From Lantana camara (Eukaryota; Streptophyta; Magnoliopsida; Lamiales; Verbenaceae): DNA of 64,000 bases. The DNA is taken from assembly GCA_037501455.1 (NCBI GenBank), contig CM074865.1, positions 39,600,501-39,664,500 of the forward strand, written 5' to 3'. This document shows positions 46,154 through 58,376 of the stretch, piece after piece; within the stretch, counting starts at the first letter, position 1, and the number at the start of each line of letters is the position of its first letter. The notes under the pieces were generated by a model that was given only the letters and a program-made list of their open reading frames with translations, did not search any database and was not told the origin of the DNA. Made by a program: the position numbers and the translations under genes.

Positions 46154-49100
46154 TGTAGCACCCGGAACAAGAGGCGCCACATCCCCCGCACTATGAGCCC
46201 GATCCACACATGAAATGGAAAATCCATACATGAACCAAGCTCACAGCGAACGGGGACTCACTCACTCGCTATGCTAGGCGGGAGCTAAACTTAAAACCAA
46301 AAGAACAAGACCGAAATACATGAAATTTCAAAAACAAATCATACCATTAATAATAAACATAAGAAGCAATGACGGGTTCAACTAGCATAAATACCTAATC
46401 CCGAAATTCAAACATAACTGTAACCATAATTCATAATCATAACCATAACCGTGATTCATACATACATTCTTTCATCCCTTAATCAAATACAAAGACGCGT
46501 GCAAGTGACTCAAACTAAGACATATAACTTGACCGACTCGGAACCCCGCCTAGCACACCAAAACCTGCAAAACTGAAAACAAAGCCGGGTTCAGTCTATA
46601 GGATACTGGTGGGTATAAAACAGGGCATAATATAATATAAGACAGTATTTAAACATTCACATGCAAGTTATAATCCCCAAATGGGGTTTTCAAAGCATTT
46701 CCCAAGTGGGTGAGACAAAGAAATCATCAAAAGGGATTATAACCATCAAATTCCATTAATTAGGTTATTTGTGGCCCGGCGAGTGGGCGTGTATTATCTC
46801 CAACCAACACCTTGTGTAATCCATTAGTCATTCATACATTCGTTCATTCATTCATTCATACATATCATTCTTTTGTGCACAATCATAACATTTACACCTT
46901 TTTACTCCGGGTGATGGCCGGGTGATCGGCCCGAACCATCCATGCATGGACCAAAAGGGTTTCATGACTCCCCAGATGGCACTCAGCGTCCATTCCCCGC
47001 TAACTCCTAACTGGGTTCGGTTACGCCGTTCTATAAATGGAACTGGTAGAAAGGGATCACCGTCGGCCCATGCCTCCCCGGATAGCCTCTAACACCAAGT
47101 CCCTGGGCCCCATTGTGCATTCATTCATTCATACATTTCTCGCCAAAACATTCGGTAGGTATTTATAAAAGAAAGGGGTATACGTTCGAAATCATAGACT
47201 CGATAAATGACTATATATATATATATATAATTTTGGCCGAAATCTTTACATGTTGGGATTATGTAGGGTCATTAACTAGTAGAAGAGAAACCCACCTGTT
47301 ACACCTTACCGACAATACCAAAAGAAGGAAGACTCATGGTGCTTTATGAACCCGGCAAGTCTCCACCCTGGAGAAACTGAACAAAAGACAATGTAGTGTA
47401 CTTTGTGAGATTCAAGACTCCAAATGAACCATATAAGACGCACGGCAATGCATTAACGTGGTATGAGATGCATAAGAAGTAATACAATGTCATGGAGACA
47501 TATAATCAAGCACTCAACCCATGTACATTCAATACATGAAGGTTTCACGTTCAATCATATCGTATCTTTCATAATTCAAATCAAAATGATCCAACAATTC
47601 CATACAATAATCATAAGATAAATATCAACATGTTTACAATGCACATGAATCATTTAGAGGTGAAAGGAATCCATTGAACACATAAGGGATGCGTTAGTTA
47701 TAAGAAGAATCGCATTGTCACGTAATTCATTCAAGTACATTCGTTCATAACTTTCATAATCCATACCAAATTAATCCAAGAAATTCAATTAACGAGCATA
47801 ACACGTAATATAACATGTATACACATCATACAAGTCATAAAAGAGGAGATATATAAGCGATTAGGGTTCACATTGGAAGTAATCATCCATGCATGCACAT
47901 ATTAAAAGCAATGAAGATATTTGAATCATAACTCATAAAATATTCCACGAAAAATAATAAAAATTCATAACACACAAGATAATACATGTTAGCATAGCAT
48001 AGAAGTCATAAAAGAGGTGGAGGAAGATCAAACAAACGAAGAAAAATGGAATCGGAGTAACAAAAACAGGCTGGACAAAATCCACCCCCATGGATTTTTC
48101 CAAAGGGAAAAATCCACCCCCATGGATTTGGTCCAGAAAACTGCCATAAATCCACCCCCGTGGATTTTTCCAAAGGGAAAAATCCACCCTCGCGGATTTA
48201 GTTCAGTGGCGAAAAACACACAACAAACAGGGCAAAACTCATGCTAAACCATATAAACATCAAATTAACATACATAGGTAAGTTAGGATAGCGAGTATTC
48301 ATGCATTTCAATCCATTAAAACATCCAAAGATGCAACAATTCAAGCAAGGAATGAAATTGGAACAAACTCATGCTATCTCTTCAAATTCCATAAATGGTA
48401 AGGCCATGAATTCTAACCTAGAAACCAAAGCAAGTTCATACATATCACAAATAACATCTTAGGAGCAATATAAATGCATCATAACAAAAGAATCCACAAG
48501 GAGACATGCTAGAATTCATCAATTTCCCCCAAACCCTCACTATTCATCATACATGCCATGTCTAACCCAAAGCTTGGAGAAATCATGCAAACCTTAACTT
48601 AAAATGACTACAAGAAGATGTACATCACAAATATGGGCTTACCTTCCAATTTGGAGTAGAAATGGTGGGGGTAGGAGCTCAATACCACAAGGTTTGAATA
48701 GTGTCATCTTCTTCCTTCTTCTTTCTCCCTATTTCTTCTTTCTCTCTCCTTTTGGCTGAGTTTGGGGATAAATGGGAGGGGTTGGTTCGGTGGGGGGCCA
48801 GATATGGGGGAGAGAGAGAGTGTGCAAGTGGTTATAGGTCAAGGGTTAGGGTCTAGGTTCGTTAGGTTAGGTCCGTGAACGTGAAATAGCTATTATTTGT
48901 CATTTTTGGCGCGAGGGGCTTGTTTCGGTTAAAATTTGGCAACCTAAATGATCTTAGAAAAATGTGAGGCTTCTCCCATTGTCTCCGATTCATCGATCCG
49001 GATCCAATGGAGGTGACGGAACTCGATTTCGAGTTCCCGAGCTCAAGATATGCCGCCCGAAACACAAGGTGTGCTAAATGCTCTTTAGCCCACTTTTCGG

Positions 49101-49386
49101 TTCCGATCACACGAACGAATCCAAAACACACACATACGAGAATAAAATCATGCGACGAGCATATAAACATAATCATAAGTCACATAGTTCACTCATTCCA
49201 AGTTTTCACGAAAAACAGAAATCAAACCAAATAGCAACGGCATCAAACATAAACACACATGCTCAAACGTCTCAAGAATTCACGATCCATTAATAAAATC
49301 AATAATGAAGCATATATCGTTAATTAAATTGCGCACATTGGCAAACGAATACGTCAAGCTTAAATCACAGAACTGGGGCGTTACAA
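46154..49386 (-). repeat. 3' LTR of element D
   Basis: On the minus strand it runs TGTAACGCCCCAG (49386) to GGGTGCTACA (46154). Contents: inner palindrome GCTAAA/TTTAGC (about 49075-49092), CTTGAGCTCGGGAACTCG block (about 49030-49050), donor-like AAG|GTAAGC (GT 48642-48641), hairpin cassette with four units (48077-48199), and a 6-bp hairpin with one mismatch in this copy (46592-46608). No coding sequence. Confidence 0.93.
48077..48199. repeat. Hairpin cassette in D 3' LTR (four units)
   Basis: AAAATCCA/TGGATTTT loop CCCCCA (48077-48098), AAATCCA/TGGATTT loop CCCCCA (48110-48129), AAATCCAC/GTGGATTT loop CCCC (48148-48167) and AAATCC/GGATTT (48180-48199). The first two are spaced exactly 33 bp; the other LTR of the same element has only three units. 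Confidence 0.92.
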
Positions 49387-49404
49387 ACTTACCCCCTTAA
49401 AAAG

Positions 49405-49422
49405 AATCCGTCCTCGGATTCA
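49405..49422 (-). other. Stem-loop beside polypurine tract (D)
   Basis: Stem GAATCC/GGATTC with minus-strand loop GAGGAC, 6 nt from polypurine tract AAGGGGG. Identical to element A's although D encodes nothing. Confidence 0.88.
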
Positions 49423-49439
49423 CTAAAACTAAAGCAAAC

Positions 49440-49577
49440 AAAGAGAGAGCCCCGTCCCTCGAAAGCAACAAAGAGAGAACCCCGTCTCTCAAACAACAAG
49501 AAGAGAGAACCCCGTCTCTCAAACAACAAGGAGAGAGAACCCCGTCTCTCAAACAACAAGGAGACAAGGGAGTCTCC
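49440..49577. repeat. Five tandem ~30-bp hairpin units in D
   Basis: Units two to four are GAGAGA/TCTCTC with loop ACCCCG at 49473-49490, 49503-49520 and 49533-49550, a 30-bp period. Unit one (49443-49460) is imperfect. Unit five (49560-49577) has a different but complete stem, GGAGAC/GTCTCC. Confidence 0.9.
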
Positions 49578-50810
49578 AATACTCCCGAGCGACACAGCCC
49601 AAACATAAGCGATAACAACAACAAAGAGCAAATAACAAGGAGGAGGTAACAATTTCAATTACAACAATTAACATCAAATGAGACACGTAGGGTCAAGTAA
49701 TATATATATATCTATATATGGCAAGCACATTATTCATCAATTATACAAGGCAATTATCATGAAAAGAGACCAAGGCACACAAAAACAAAATTATTGAATT
49801 AAATTGCATGTATGTATATGCCATGAATGTTTATGATATCGTTCACCGTAGCAATGAGGTTGAAGGTTGATAATTCATAAAGTAGTTGGAGGATCCGATT
49901 TGACTCCCGATCAATTCTTGAAGTTTCCTTTTTCTCTTGAGAAGTTGAGTTCGTAAAGGTATTCATCCCTTCCGCTATTACTTCCATGACTTCATCTAAT
50001 TGAATCTTGAAATGATAGCAAGTGCTAAACCTTTCCATGAAGCCTTTGTGAAGGGATGATCGACCACTAGGTAAAGTTGGTGTGTCGTACATTAACCACA
50101 TACCTTCAATATTTAGTGGCGTCCTTTGCTAATCTCCGAATTTATTTCATCTTCGACCTTTATACGTGCACTTCACTTCTGTTTCTTTAATTCACTCCTA
50201 AGGTTCAATTCAAACCCTTCAATAATTACTTCCTTCTGATTCCCCAACTTTTCTCTTTCTTGCTCTTCTTGAAATCTGGACTAATTTAATCCCCTCTTGT
50301 ATCAAAATTCTTGATAAGCCGTTTCTGGTAGAGAGGTTATCGCCATAACCCAAATTTGTTGCCCCACCAATTTCTCACCTAATTCTCTTAATTCTTGGAA
50401 TACTATTCTCTAGTCTTGTTCTTCCTATAATCCCCGAGGTTAACCCAAAACTTTCTCGCTCCTTAAGATTCCAACTCCATTTGTCCTTTATCCCTCATAT
50501 GAAGTTTTCGTTACTTGTTGTCTCTTGTATTTCCATTCTTTCAACTAAAGGTAATCCCTTCAAGGATCGAAAAGGATTTACATTATTTCCTAATCAATGC
50601 TTCCTTATTTGGAAATTTTAGTTGAATTCGGTACTTCGCCTCTCAGATTAAGGTTTCCCCAAAACTCTTTAACTTAGTTTCTTCAGTGTAGATTGTGCTA
50701 GCTAAGCTATATGCCCGGAACTCTTGCTTTCACTCAATCCGGCATGATTGATAGGGTTAAGCATCCGTTTTTGCTCTACTCCGGTTCTAATTTCCAAGCC
50801 TCCAAATTCT

Positions 50811-50845
50811 TTTTTTTTTTTCCTTTTTTTTTTTTTTTTTTTTTT
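50811..50845. repeat. Poly-T tract
   Basis: Two T runs separated by CC inside D's interior. No SINE or LINE body adjoins it, so it is simple sequence. Confidence 0.8.
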
Positions 50846-52340
50846 AAACTCCCAAGATATAACCCAACTATTCTTCTCGTCTTGATTCGAGTAAGCCTTG
50901 ATCAAAGAATCGCTTGACGAACAAGGTGGAGCCATTCCCTATCAATTAAACACTAAGCCATGCATGTTGGATTAACATGCCAATGCACATACTAAACAAT
51001 TAAAGATGCAACGATGCAACACGTTGGAGCAATTATATTAATTAAACATAAACGTACATATAGATAAAGAAAGTAATTAATTTAAATCGATGAATGATGC
51101 TCGTGCCATGAATATGCAGAACCTGTCACCGAGGTGGTAAGCTTTTAGCTTGATGACGTGTTCCTCATTCCCATAATTGTAGCTTTCTTTGGAGACATTG
51201 ATAATTCCTTAGCTTTCCATGGTTTTCGAATCTCCATAATCTTCTTGCATCCATTTGTATATCCCACGGCCCGAACGTGCTATTCTTGAACCCAAGGTCT
51301 TCTTTGTCCATGGATTTTACACCTCAACGTAGTTCCAAGCATCGACCTCCAAAGGTCGTCCGAATCTTCATCTTGATGTTCTCTCCGGTTGAAGTTCCCT
51401 CAGCTTATCCTTTGTTTCCGATCTACGCGCATAATTCGTCCGTGATAATGCTTTCCATTCTTGCTTTCTTGTTGATGTCTCCTTGTTCCAAGGTTCCAAG
51501 ATGACGACGCGATTTGAATTCCTCGATGCTCTTAAGTCTCTTTGCCTTGCGTCCATTTGTTGTCCCACGCTTGTATTCGTATCAAGTGAGCTTCCATATT
51601 TGACCTTATAGTGAGCTTTATGATTAACGGCTCCCAATCCTTGCATCTGAGTTGAGTCGAACCTTTTTAACACATCTTGCATCCGATCCCTTGAAGCTTC
51701 CCAATTTGGTCTTCCAATCGCCCAATCATTCCAAACTCGAAGCTTCAACGGTGAACCTTGGAGCATTTAATCTTGTATTAAATGTCTTAAAAATTGGGGT
51801 GGTGAAAAGTTCCACACCCCTTTCGTTGTCTCACGCATCCCTCAAGTTAGAACTTGAGTCTTTACAATTCTTGTATGTTGAGAACCTTCAAGGTTTGTAG
51901 GTAGGGCATGATTGATGAACCTTCCGGTGATCCAAGCTTCCTCCCATGATACGAGCTATGATAGGTAGTTCCATTGTGCAAGCCGCGGAATTTGAACACT
52001 CGGCCCTCAAGTTACTTTGTCAATTGTAGTTGGTGTGAATTGTAGATTTGTTTGCATGATAGTAGCCTATATAATAAAAATCAACTCAAATATGGATGCA
52101 TGAAGATTAGTGTATGCTTATGGCACGTAGTTAAGTTAATCAATGCACATAGAATGCAAAATGCAACATTTAAAGCAACTAAATAAGAGAATAGATTGTA
52201 TACATGTATTAAGCAATTTCCAACAATTAGTATCAAATATTTATGCCAAATCAATGCAATGCACTCATTAACAAGTTGTTCCTATGCCGTGCGACCTAAC
52301 TGACTCAATCACGACACTAGAACACCGGTTTTGCAACCGG

Positions 52341-52352
52341 GCTCTGATACCA
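52341..52352 (-). other. Primer-binding site, element D
   Basis: GCTCTGATACCA on the + strand, the complement of TGGTATCAGAGC; initiator-Met tRNA type. It lies 8 bp from the 5' LTR of D. Confidence 0.93.
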
Positions 52353-52360
52353 CTTAAGGA

Positions 52361-55300
52361 TGTAGCACCCGGAACAAGAGGCGCCACATCCCCCGCACTA
52401 TGAGCCCGATCCACACATGAAATGGAAAATCCATACATGAACCAAGCTCACAGCGAACGGGGACTCACTCACTCGCTATGCTAGGCGGGAGCTAAACTTA
52501 AAACCAAAAGAACAAGACTGAAATACATGAAATTTAAAAAACAAATCATACCATTCATAATAAACATAAGAAGCAATGACGGGTTCAACTAGCATAAATA
52601 CCTAATCCCGAAATTCAAACATAACTGTAACCATAATTCATAATCATAACCATAACCGTGATTCATACATACATTCTTTCATCCCTTAATCAAATACAAA
52701 GATGCGTGCAAGTGACTCAAACTAAGATATAAAACTTGACCGACTCGGAACCCCGCCTAGCACACCAAAACCTGCAAAACTGAAAACAAAGCCGGGTTCA
52801 GTCTATAGGAGACTGGTGGGTATAAAACAGGGCATAATATAATATAAGACAGTATTTAAACATTCACATGCAAGTTATAATCCCCAAATGAGGTTTTCAA
52901 AGCATTTCCCAAGTGGGTGAGATAAAGAAATCATCAAAAGGGATTATAACCATCAAATTCCATTAATTAGGTCATTTGTGGCCCGGCGAGTGGGCGTGCA
53001 TTGTCTCCAACCAACACCTTGTGTAATCCATTAGTCATTCATACATTCGTTCATTCATTCATTCATACATATCATTCTTTTGTGCACAATCATAACATTT
53101 ACACCTTTTTCCTCCGGGTGATCGGCCCGAACCATCCATGCATGGACCAAAAGGGTTTCATGACTCCCCAGATGGCACTCAGCGTCCATTCCCCGCTAAC
53201 TCCTAACTGGGTTCGGTTACGCCGTTCTATAAATGGAACTGGTAGAAAGGGATCACCGTCGGCCCATGCCTCCCCGGATAGCCTCTAACACCAAGTCCCT
53301 GGGCCCCATTGTGCATTCATTCATTCATACATTTCTCGCCAAAACATTCGGTAGGTATTCATAAAAGAAAGGGGTATACGTTCGAAATCATAGACTCGAT
53401 AAATGACTATATATATATATATATAATTTTGGCCGAAATCTTTACATGTTGGGATTATATAGGGTCATTAACTAGTAGAAGAGAAACCCACCTGTTACAC
53501 CTTACCGACAATACCAAAAGAAGGAAGACTCATGGTGCTTTATGAACCCGGCAAGTCTCCACCCTGGAGAAACTGAACAAAAGACAATGTAGTGTACTTT
53601 GTGAGATTCAAGACTCCAAATGAACCATATAAGACGCACGGCAATGCATTAACATGGTATGAGATGCATAAGAAGTAATACAATGTCATGGAGACATATA
53701 ATCAAGCACTCAACCCATGTACATTCAATACATGAAGGTTTCACGTTCAATCATATCGTATCTTTCATAATTCAAATCAAAATGATCCAACAATTCCATA
53801 CAATAATCATAAGATAAATATCAACATGTTTACAATGCACATGAATCATTTAGAGGTGAAAGGAATCCATTGAACACATAAGGGATGCGTTAGTTATAAG
53901 AAGAATCGCATTGTCACGTAATTCATTCAAGTACATTCGTTCATAACTTTCATAATCCATACCAAATTAATCCAAGAAATTCAATTAACGAGCATAACAC
54001 GTAATATAACATGTATACACATCATACAAGTCATAAAAAAGGAGATATATAAGCGATTAGGGTTCACATTGGAAGTAATCATCCATGCATGCACATATTA
54101 AAAGCAACGAAGATATTTGAATCATAACTCATAAAATATTCCACGAAAAATAATAAAAATTCATAACACACAAGATAATACATGTTAGCATAGCATAGAA
54201 GTCATAAAAGAGGTGGAGGAAGATCAAACAAACGAAGAAAAATGGAATCGGAGTAACAAAAACAGGCTGGACAAAATCCACCCCCATGGATTTGGTCCAG
54301 AAAACTGCAATAAATCCACCCCCGTGGATTTTTCCAAAGCGAAAAATCCACCCTCGCGGATTTAGTTCAGTGGCGAAAAACACACAACAAACAGGGCAAA
54401 ACTCATGCTAAACCATATAAACATCAAATTAACACACATAGGTAAGTTAGGATAGCAAGTATTCATGCATTTCAATCCATTAAAACATCCAAAGATGCAA
54501 CAATTCAAGCAAGGAATGAAATTGGAACAAACTCATGCTATCTCTTCACATTCCATAAATGGTAAGGCCATGAATTCTAACCTAGAAACCAAAGCAAGTT
54601 CATACATATCACAAATAACATCTTAGGAGCAATATAAATGCATCATAACAAAAGAATCCACAAGGAGACATGCTAGAATTCATCAATTTCCCCCAAACCC
54701 TCACTATTCATCATACATGCCATGTCTAACCCAAAGCTTGGAGAAATCATGCAAACCTTAACTTAAAATGACTACAAGAAGATGTACATCACAAATATGG
54801 GCTTACCTTTCAATTTGGAGTAGAAATGGTGGGGGTAGGAGCTCAATACCCCAAGGTTTGAATAGTGTCATCTTCTTCCTTCTTCTTTCTCCCTATTTCT
54901 TCTTTCTCTCTCCTTTTGGCTGAGTTTGGGGATAAATGGGAGGGGTTGGTTCGGTGGGGGGCCAGATATGGGGGAGAGAGAGAGTGTGCAAGTGGTTATA
55001 GGTCAAGGGTTAGGGCCTAGGTTCGTTAGGTTAGGTCCGTGAACGTGAAATAGCTATTATTTGTCATTTTTGGCACAAGGGGCTTGTTTCGGTTAAAATT
55101 TGGCAACCTAAATGATCTTAGAAAAATGTGAGGCTTCTCCCATTATCTCCGATTCATCGATCCGGATCCAATGGAGGTGACGGAACTCGATTTCGAGTTC
55201 CCGAGCTCAAGATATGCCGCCCGAAACACAAGGTGCGCTAAATGCTCTTTAGCCCCCTTTTCGGTTCCGATCACATGAACGAATCCAAAACACACACATA

Positions 55301-55549
55301 CGAGAATAAAATCATGCGACGAGCATATAAACATAATCGTAAGTCACATAGTTCACTCATTCCAAGTTTTCACGAAAAACAGAAATCAAACCAAATAGCA
55401 ACAGCATCAAACATAAACACACATGCTCAAACGTCTCAAGAATTCACGATCAATTAATAAAATCAATAATGAAGCATATATCGTTAATTAAATTGCGCAC
55501 ATTGGCAAACGAATACATCAAGCTTAAATCACAGAACTGGGGCGTTACA
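52361..55549 (-). repeat. 5' LTR of element D
   Basis: 3189 bp, matching the other D LTR apart from two indels and scattered bases. The 6-bp hairpin CAGTCT/AGACTG is perfect here (52799-52815). Donor-like AAAG|GTAAGC has its GT at 54806-54805. The hairpin cassette has three units (about 54275-54364). Directly followed by TSD TGAGA. Confidence 0.93.
54275..54364. repeat. Hairpin cassette in D 5' LTR (three units)
   Basis: AAAATCCA..TGGATTT, AAATCCAC/GTGGATTT loop CCCC and AAATCC/GGATTT. It lacks one 33-bp unit relative to 48077-48199. Confidence 0.9.
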
Positions 55550-58376
55550 TGAGAGGGCTAACATAATCACACATATGTATACATATAGCATAGCATATTC
55601 CAAATTAGAAGGTTCATGAACCGTGGCTTGGTTTTTGCAATCCAAAACATTTAACATGTGATACTAGATATAAGGAATAAAAGGGGTAAGGCCGAAGGCC
55701 AAAATCAACCAAATTTTAGTACTTATGAATCCACTCCCATTTCACAAACCAAGTTGAAAATCACACAAACCAAGTTGAAAATCACACATACAACTCGGCG
55801 AGCACGAGCCTCAGATCACCCTAACACCGTTCATAAATCAAAGATCTAAATCAAAACAAAACATATTTCAGAATCAAAGAAACATACCTCTCCTCCGGGT
55901 GATGGCAGGGTGGCGCCACCCTGACCATCAGACACACAGTATGGGTCGTGAGTTTCATGAAGCTCACGCCCGAGGACCCCTTCCCCCACCAAGCCTCCTA
56001 GTGGGTTCAGGGCTGATCCTTAAGTTGAAGATCGTACTAGGGACTACCCGATGGCCCATATCGTCCCGGGTCTCCTTCTTACGAATCTCCGGGGCCCAAC
56101 TAATTGATCAAATTTTTCAAAAGTTCGAAAGTTCTTAATTTTTCAAAATCCAACATAGGTCGCGGTTTCAAAACATACTCACACCAACCCTTTTCAAAAC
56201 AAACGAACGAAAATATTTCTTACGTATACATAAAAGCGTTTTCAAATATTTCATAACAAAAGGTCAAAAATCCTACAAAATACATCTCAAACACATATCT
56301 AATACTTATGCATATACATAGGTCGCATGCCGTCTTAAATCAAATTAAGGGTTGCAGGTCGTAATAACTAAAAGAAAGAAACCTCACCTTGTCGACCACA
56401 ACGAACAAAACGAACCGCAACACACCTAAGAGGCCACCTCCTTTCCTTCGAACCAAGGCTCTGAACAAAACAAAGGATGAAAGACGGACTTAGACTCATA
56501 AATAAACCGATTAGATGCTCGGCATATGCATACGGATGTAAGAGATGCATAAGAGATGCAATGAATTAACATATCACGCATGTAAGTTCATAACAAATCA
56601 TATGTCTCCTAAATTACGTTAAATAAATTCATTAATTTCATATAGCATGCGTAACGTATCATACAACATGTTAGGAAGACATGTCATATCATATAAGAGC
56701 AAAGAAAAATCATATAAGGCACTTAAACAAAACATAAAGTCATAAACGCACGTATGAGAGCATGTTGCACGTATTAGACCATAATTAAAAAACGAACATG
56801 TAAAACAAGCCATAAATTCATAACATAGCACTTAACACATAATATGACATGTTAACATCATATTTATATCATAAAAAAAGCAAGAAGATACCACACGAAT
56901 TAAATAAATAAGGCATTCATGCATGCATGCACGTAGGAGACACAACAAATGTATTTCATCATATAACATGCAAGCAAGCATCCAAATCACAAAATAAACT
57001 CATACTAAATCATATAACATGATATAAAGAAAGTTAGTATCATATATTAATCATATAGAATCTAGAAAAGACAAGCAACACACGAACAAATTGGAAGACA
57101 AACAACAACAACGAAGCAACTCGAAAGTTACACAAAATGAGGTCGCGGGCGCCACCCCAAAATAGCTAAAGGGTGGCCGCGCATCTCTTCTAGCACACAT
57201 AATAGTAAAAGTCGAAACGAGGCTGAAAAGGGGTCTCGCCCGCTACTGGAAGTGCACTAATCGCGGTCGCGGTCGCGGCCGCGACCACACACGCAGCAGC
57301 AGGAAAAACAGGGTAGCAGCAGCACAAATCCAACAAAAACTAATCTTAAACCATTCTATCATGTAAGGGAAGGATCATACATCAATTATTCATCATATTC
57401 TGACTAATCATGCAAGGAAATTTAAGAGATTGGATGAAACCTACATGTTCTTCATTTATTCATACAAATCATTAATGGCATACTCAATTAAATGCAACCT
57501 ACTTCTGAAATGAGACCATACAATTAATAATGGATGTCTTAGGTTCATAAATGATGCATCAAACTAACAAGAATCACAAGAAATCATGCCAAATTCATCA
57601 AATCTCCACAAACCCTTACTATTCATCATATTATCCATAGCATGCTTAATACGCCATAAAATTCAGGAAATGAGCACTCAAAACAAAGAGGATAAGATGT
57701 AGAACAAGATACTGCACATACCTTTCAAATTTGAGACGAATCGGATGACTATTGAGCTCAAAACTTGCAAAATGAATAGTGTTGTCTTCCTTCTCTCTGG
57801 GATTTCGGGTTGCTGATGAAGTGAGCCCCTTTTCCTTCCTTTGCTAGGCTGGGTCCGAATGAGGGGCTAATGGGATGAGAGAGGTTTAATTTAGGGTCAT
57901 ATGGGTTCAAATATGGGGCGATTCGGATAAGAAACGGGTCGGTTATGATTAAAACGGGCGAACATGGCAAATCTGTCACAAGGGTCGTGTTTCGGCCGAA
58001 ATTCGGAGGACCAAACGGGCTTCAAAAAGTAGGTTTAATAGCTTCCATTCTTCATTACGAGTCTGACGCTTCTTCCATAATTCAAATCCGAATTCCCGAG
58101 CCAAAGTTACGCCTTCCAGAACACGAGGTGCACTAAAAGTAGTTAGACACTCGTATACCTTAACAATTAAAACGGTTCAAAACCGTATCAAACAAACTCA
58201 AAAACATAAAATGTACACGTAGGAAAATTCATACTAAACATATTTCATACATATCATGTAGTCACATACATAGTAGCAAATACGGGGTCAAACGGATCGA
58301 ACGGGGAATCAAAAGGGGTCAAAATGAACAAATACCTAATGAAGTGTAACAAATAATTATTCAAATAATCAATTAG
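55550..58376 (-). mobile_element. B2 5' LTR, main portion
   Basis: Continues the LTR interrupted at 46153; its first five bases are the TGAGA duplicate. It includes a GGTGGCGCCACC palindrome (55911-55922), the CAGTATGGGTCGTGAG segment at which the 34604 copy was cut, donor-like AAAG|GTATGT (about 57722), palindrome GGTCGCGGCCGCGACC (57271-57286) and the U3 blocks. It ends at 58376, about 115 bp short of the LTR start, where element A' inserted. Confidence 0.9.
57271..57286. repeat. Perfect 16-nt palindrome in B LTR cassette
   Basis: GGTCGCGGCCGCGACC in a GC-rich block (57140-57300). The counterpart at 40238-40251 keeps 14 nt; the one near 35865-35880 has decayed. Confidence 0.88.

Larger units (their letters stand above)
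49387..52360 (-). mobile_element. D internal region, non-coding
   Basis: About 3 kb between the LTRs. It holds the PBS (52341-52352), a leader resembling those of A and A' (ending in an acceptor-like TATATAG near 52067), then sequence without any recognisable Gag or Pol motif on either strand. The two longest minus frames (51766-51368, 132 aa, rich in Arg/Lys/Gln; and 50101-49799, 100 aa) match nothing I recognise and may be chance. A T-run lies at about 50811-50845. It ends with tandem hairpins (49440-49577), the GAGGAC stem-loop and the polypurine tract. Confidence 0.8.
46154..55549 (-). mobile_element. Element D: LARD-like non-autonomous LTR retrotransposon
   Basis: 9,396 bp with TSD TGAGA, inserted in the B2 LTR. 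Minus orientation: 5' LTR 55549-52361 (3189 bp), PBS complement 52341-52352, about 3 kb internal region with no gag, RT, RNase H or integrase, polypurine tract, and 3' LTR 49386-46154 (3233 bp). LTRs over 3 kb with a non-coding interior match the class called large retrotransposon derivatives (LARDs). The LTRs differ mainly by two indels (33 bp in the hairpin cassette and 11 bp near 46920) plus scattered bases, so D inserted recently and must use proteins from a relative. Confidence 0.92.

Noticed and set aside
49389..49658. An 89-residue minus-strand ORF with repeated RRGSL segments as a repeat protein
   Set aside because: It is the tandem 30-bp hairpin repeat read in frame; no start context, no homologue known to me, and it lies in a non-coding LARD interior.
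50811..50845. Poly-T tract as the tail of a SINE or LINE on the minus strand
   Set aside because: No polymerase III boxes, LINE body or target duplication found beside it.
51368..51766. A possible Gag or coiled-coil protein in element D (132 aa, minus)
   Set aside because: It has no capsid or zinc-knuckle motif; I kept it only as an unrecognised frame within the interior.
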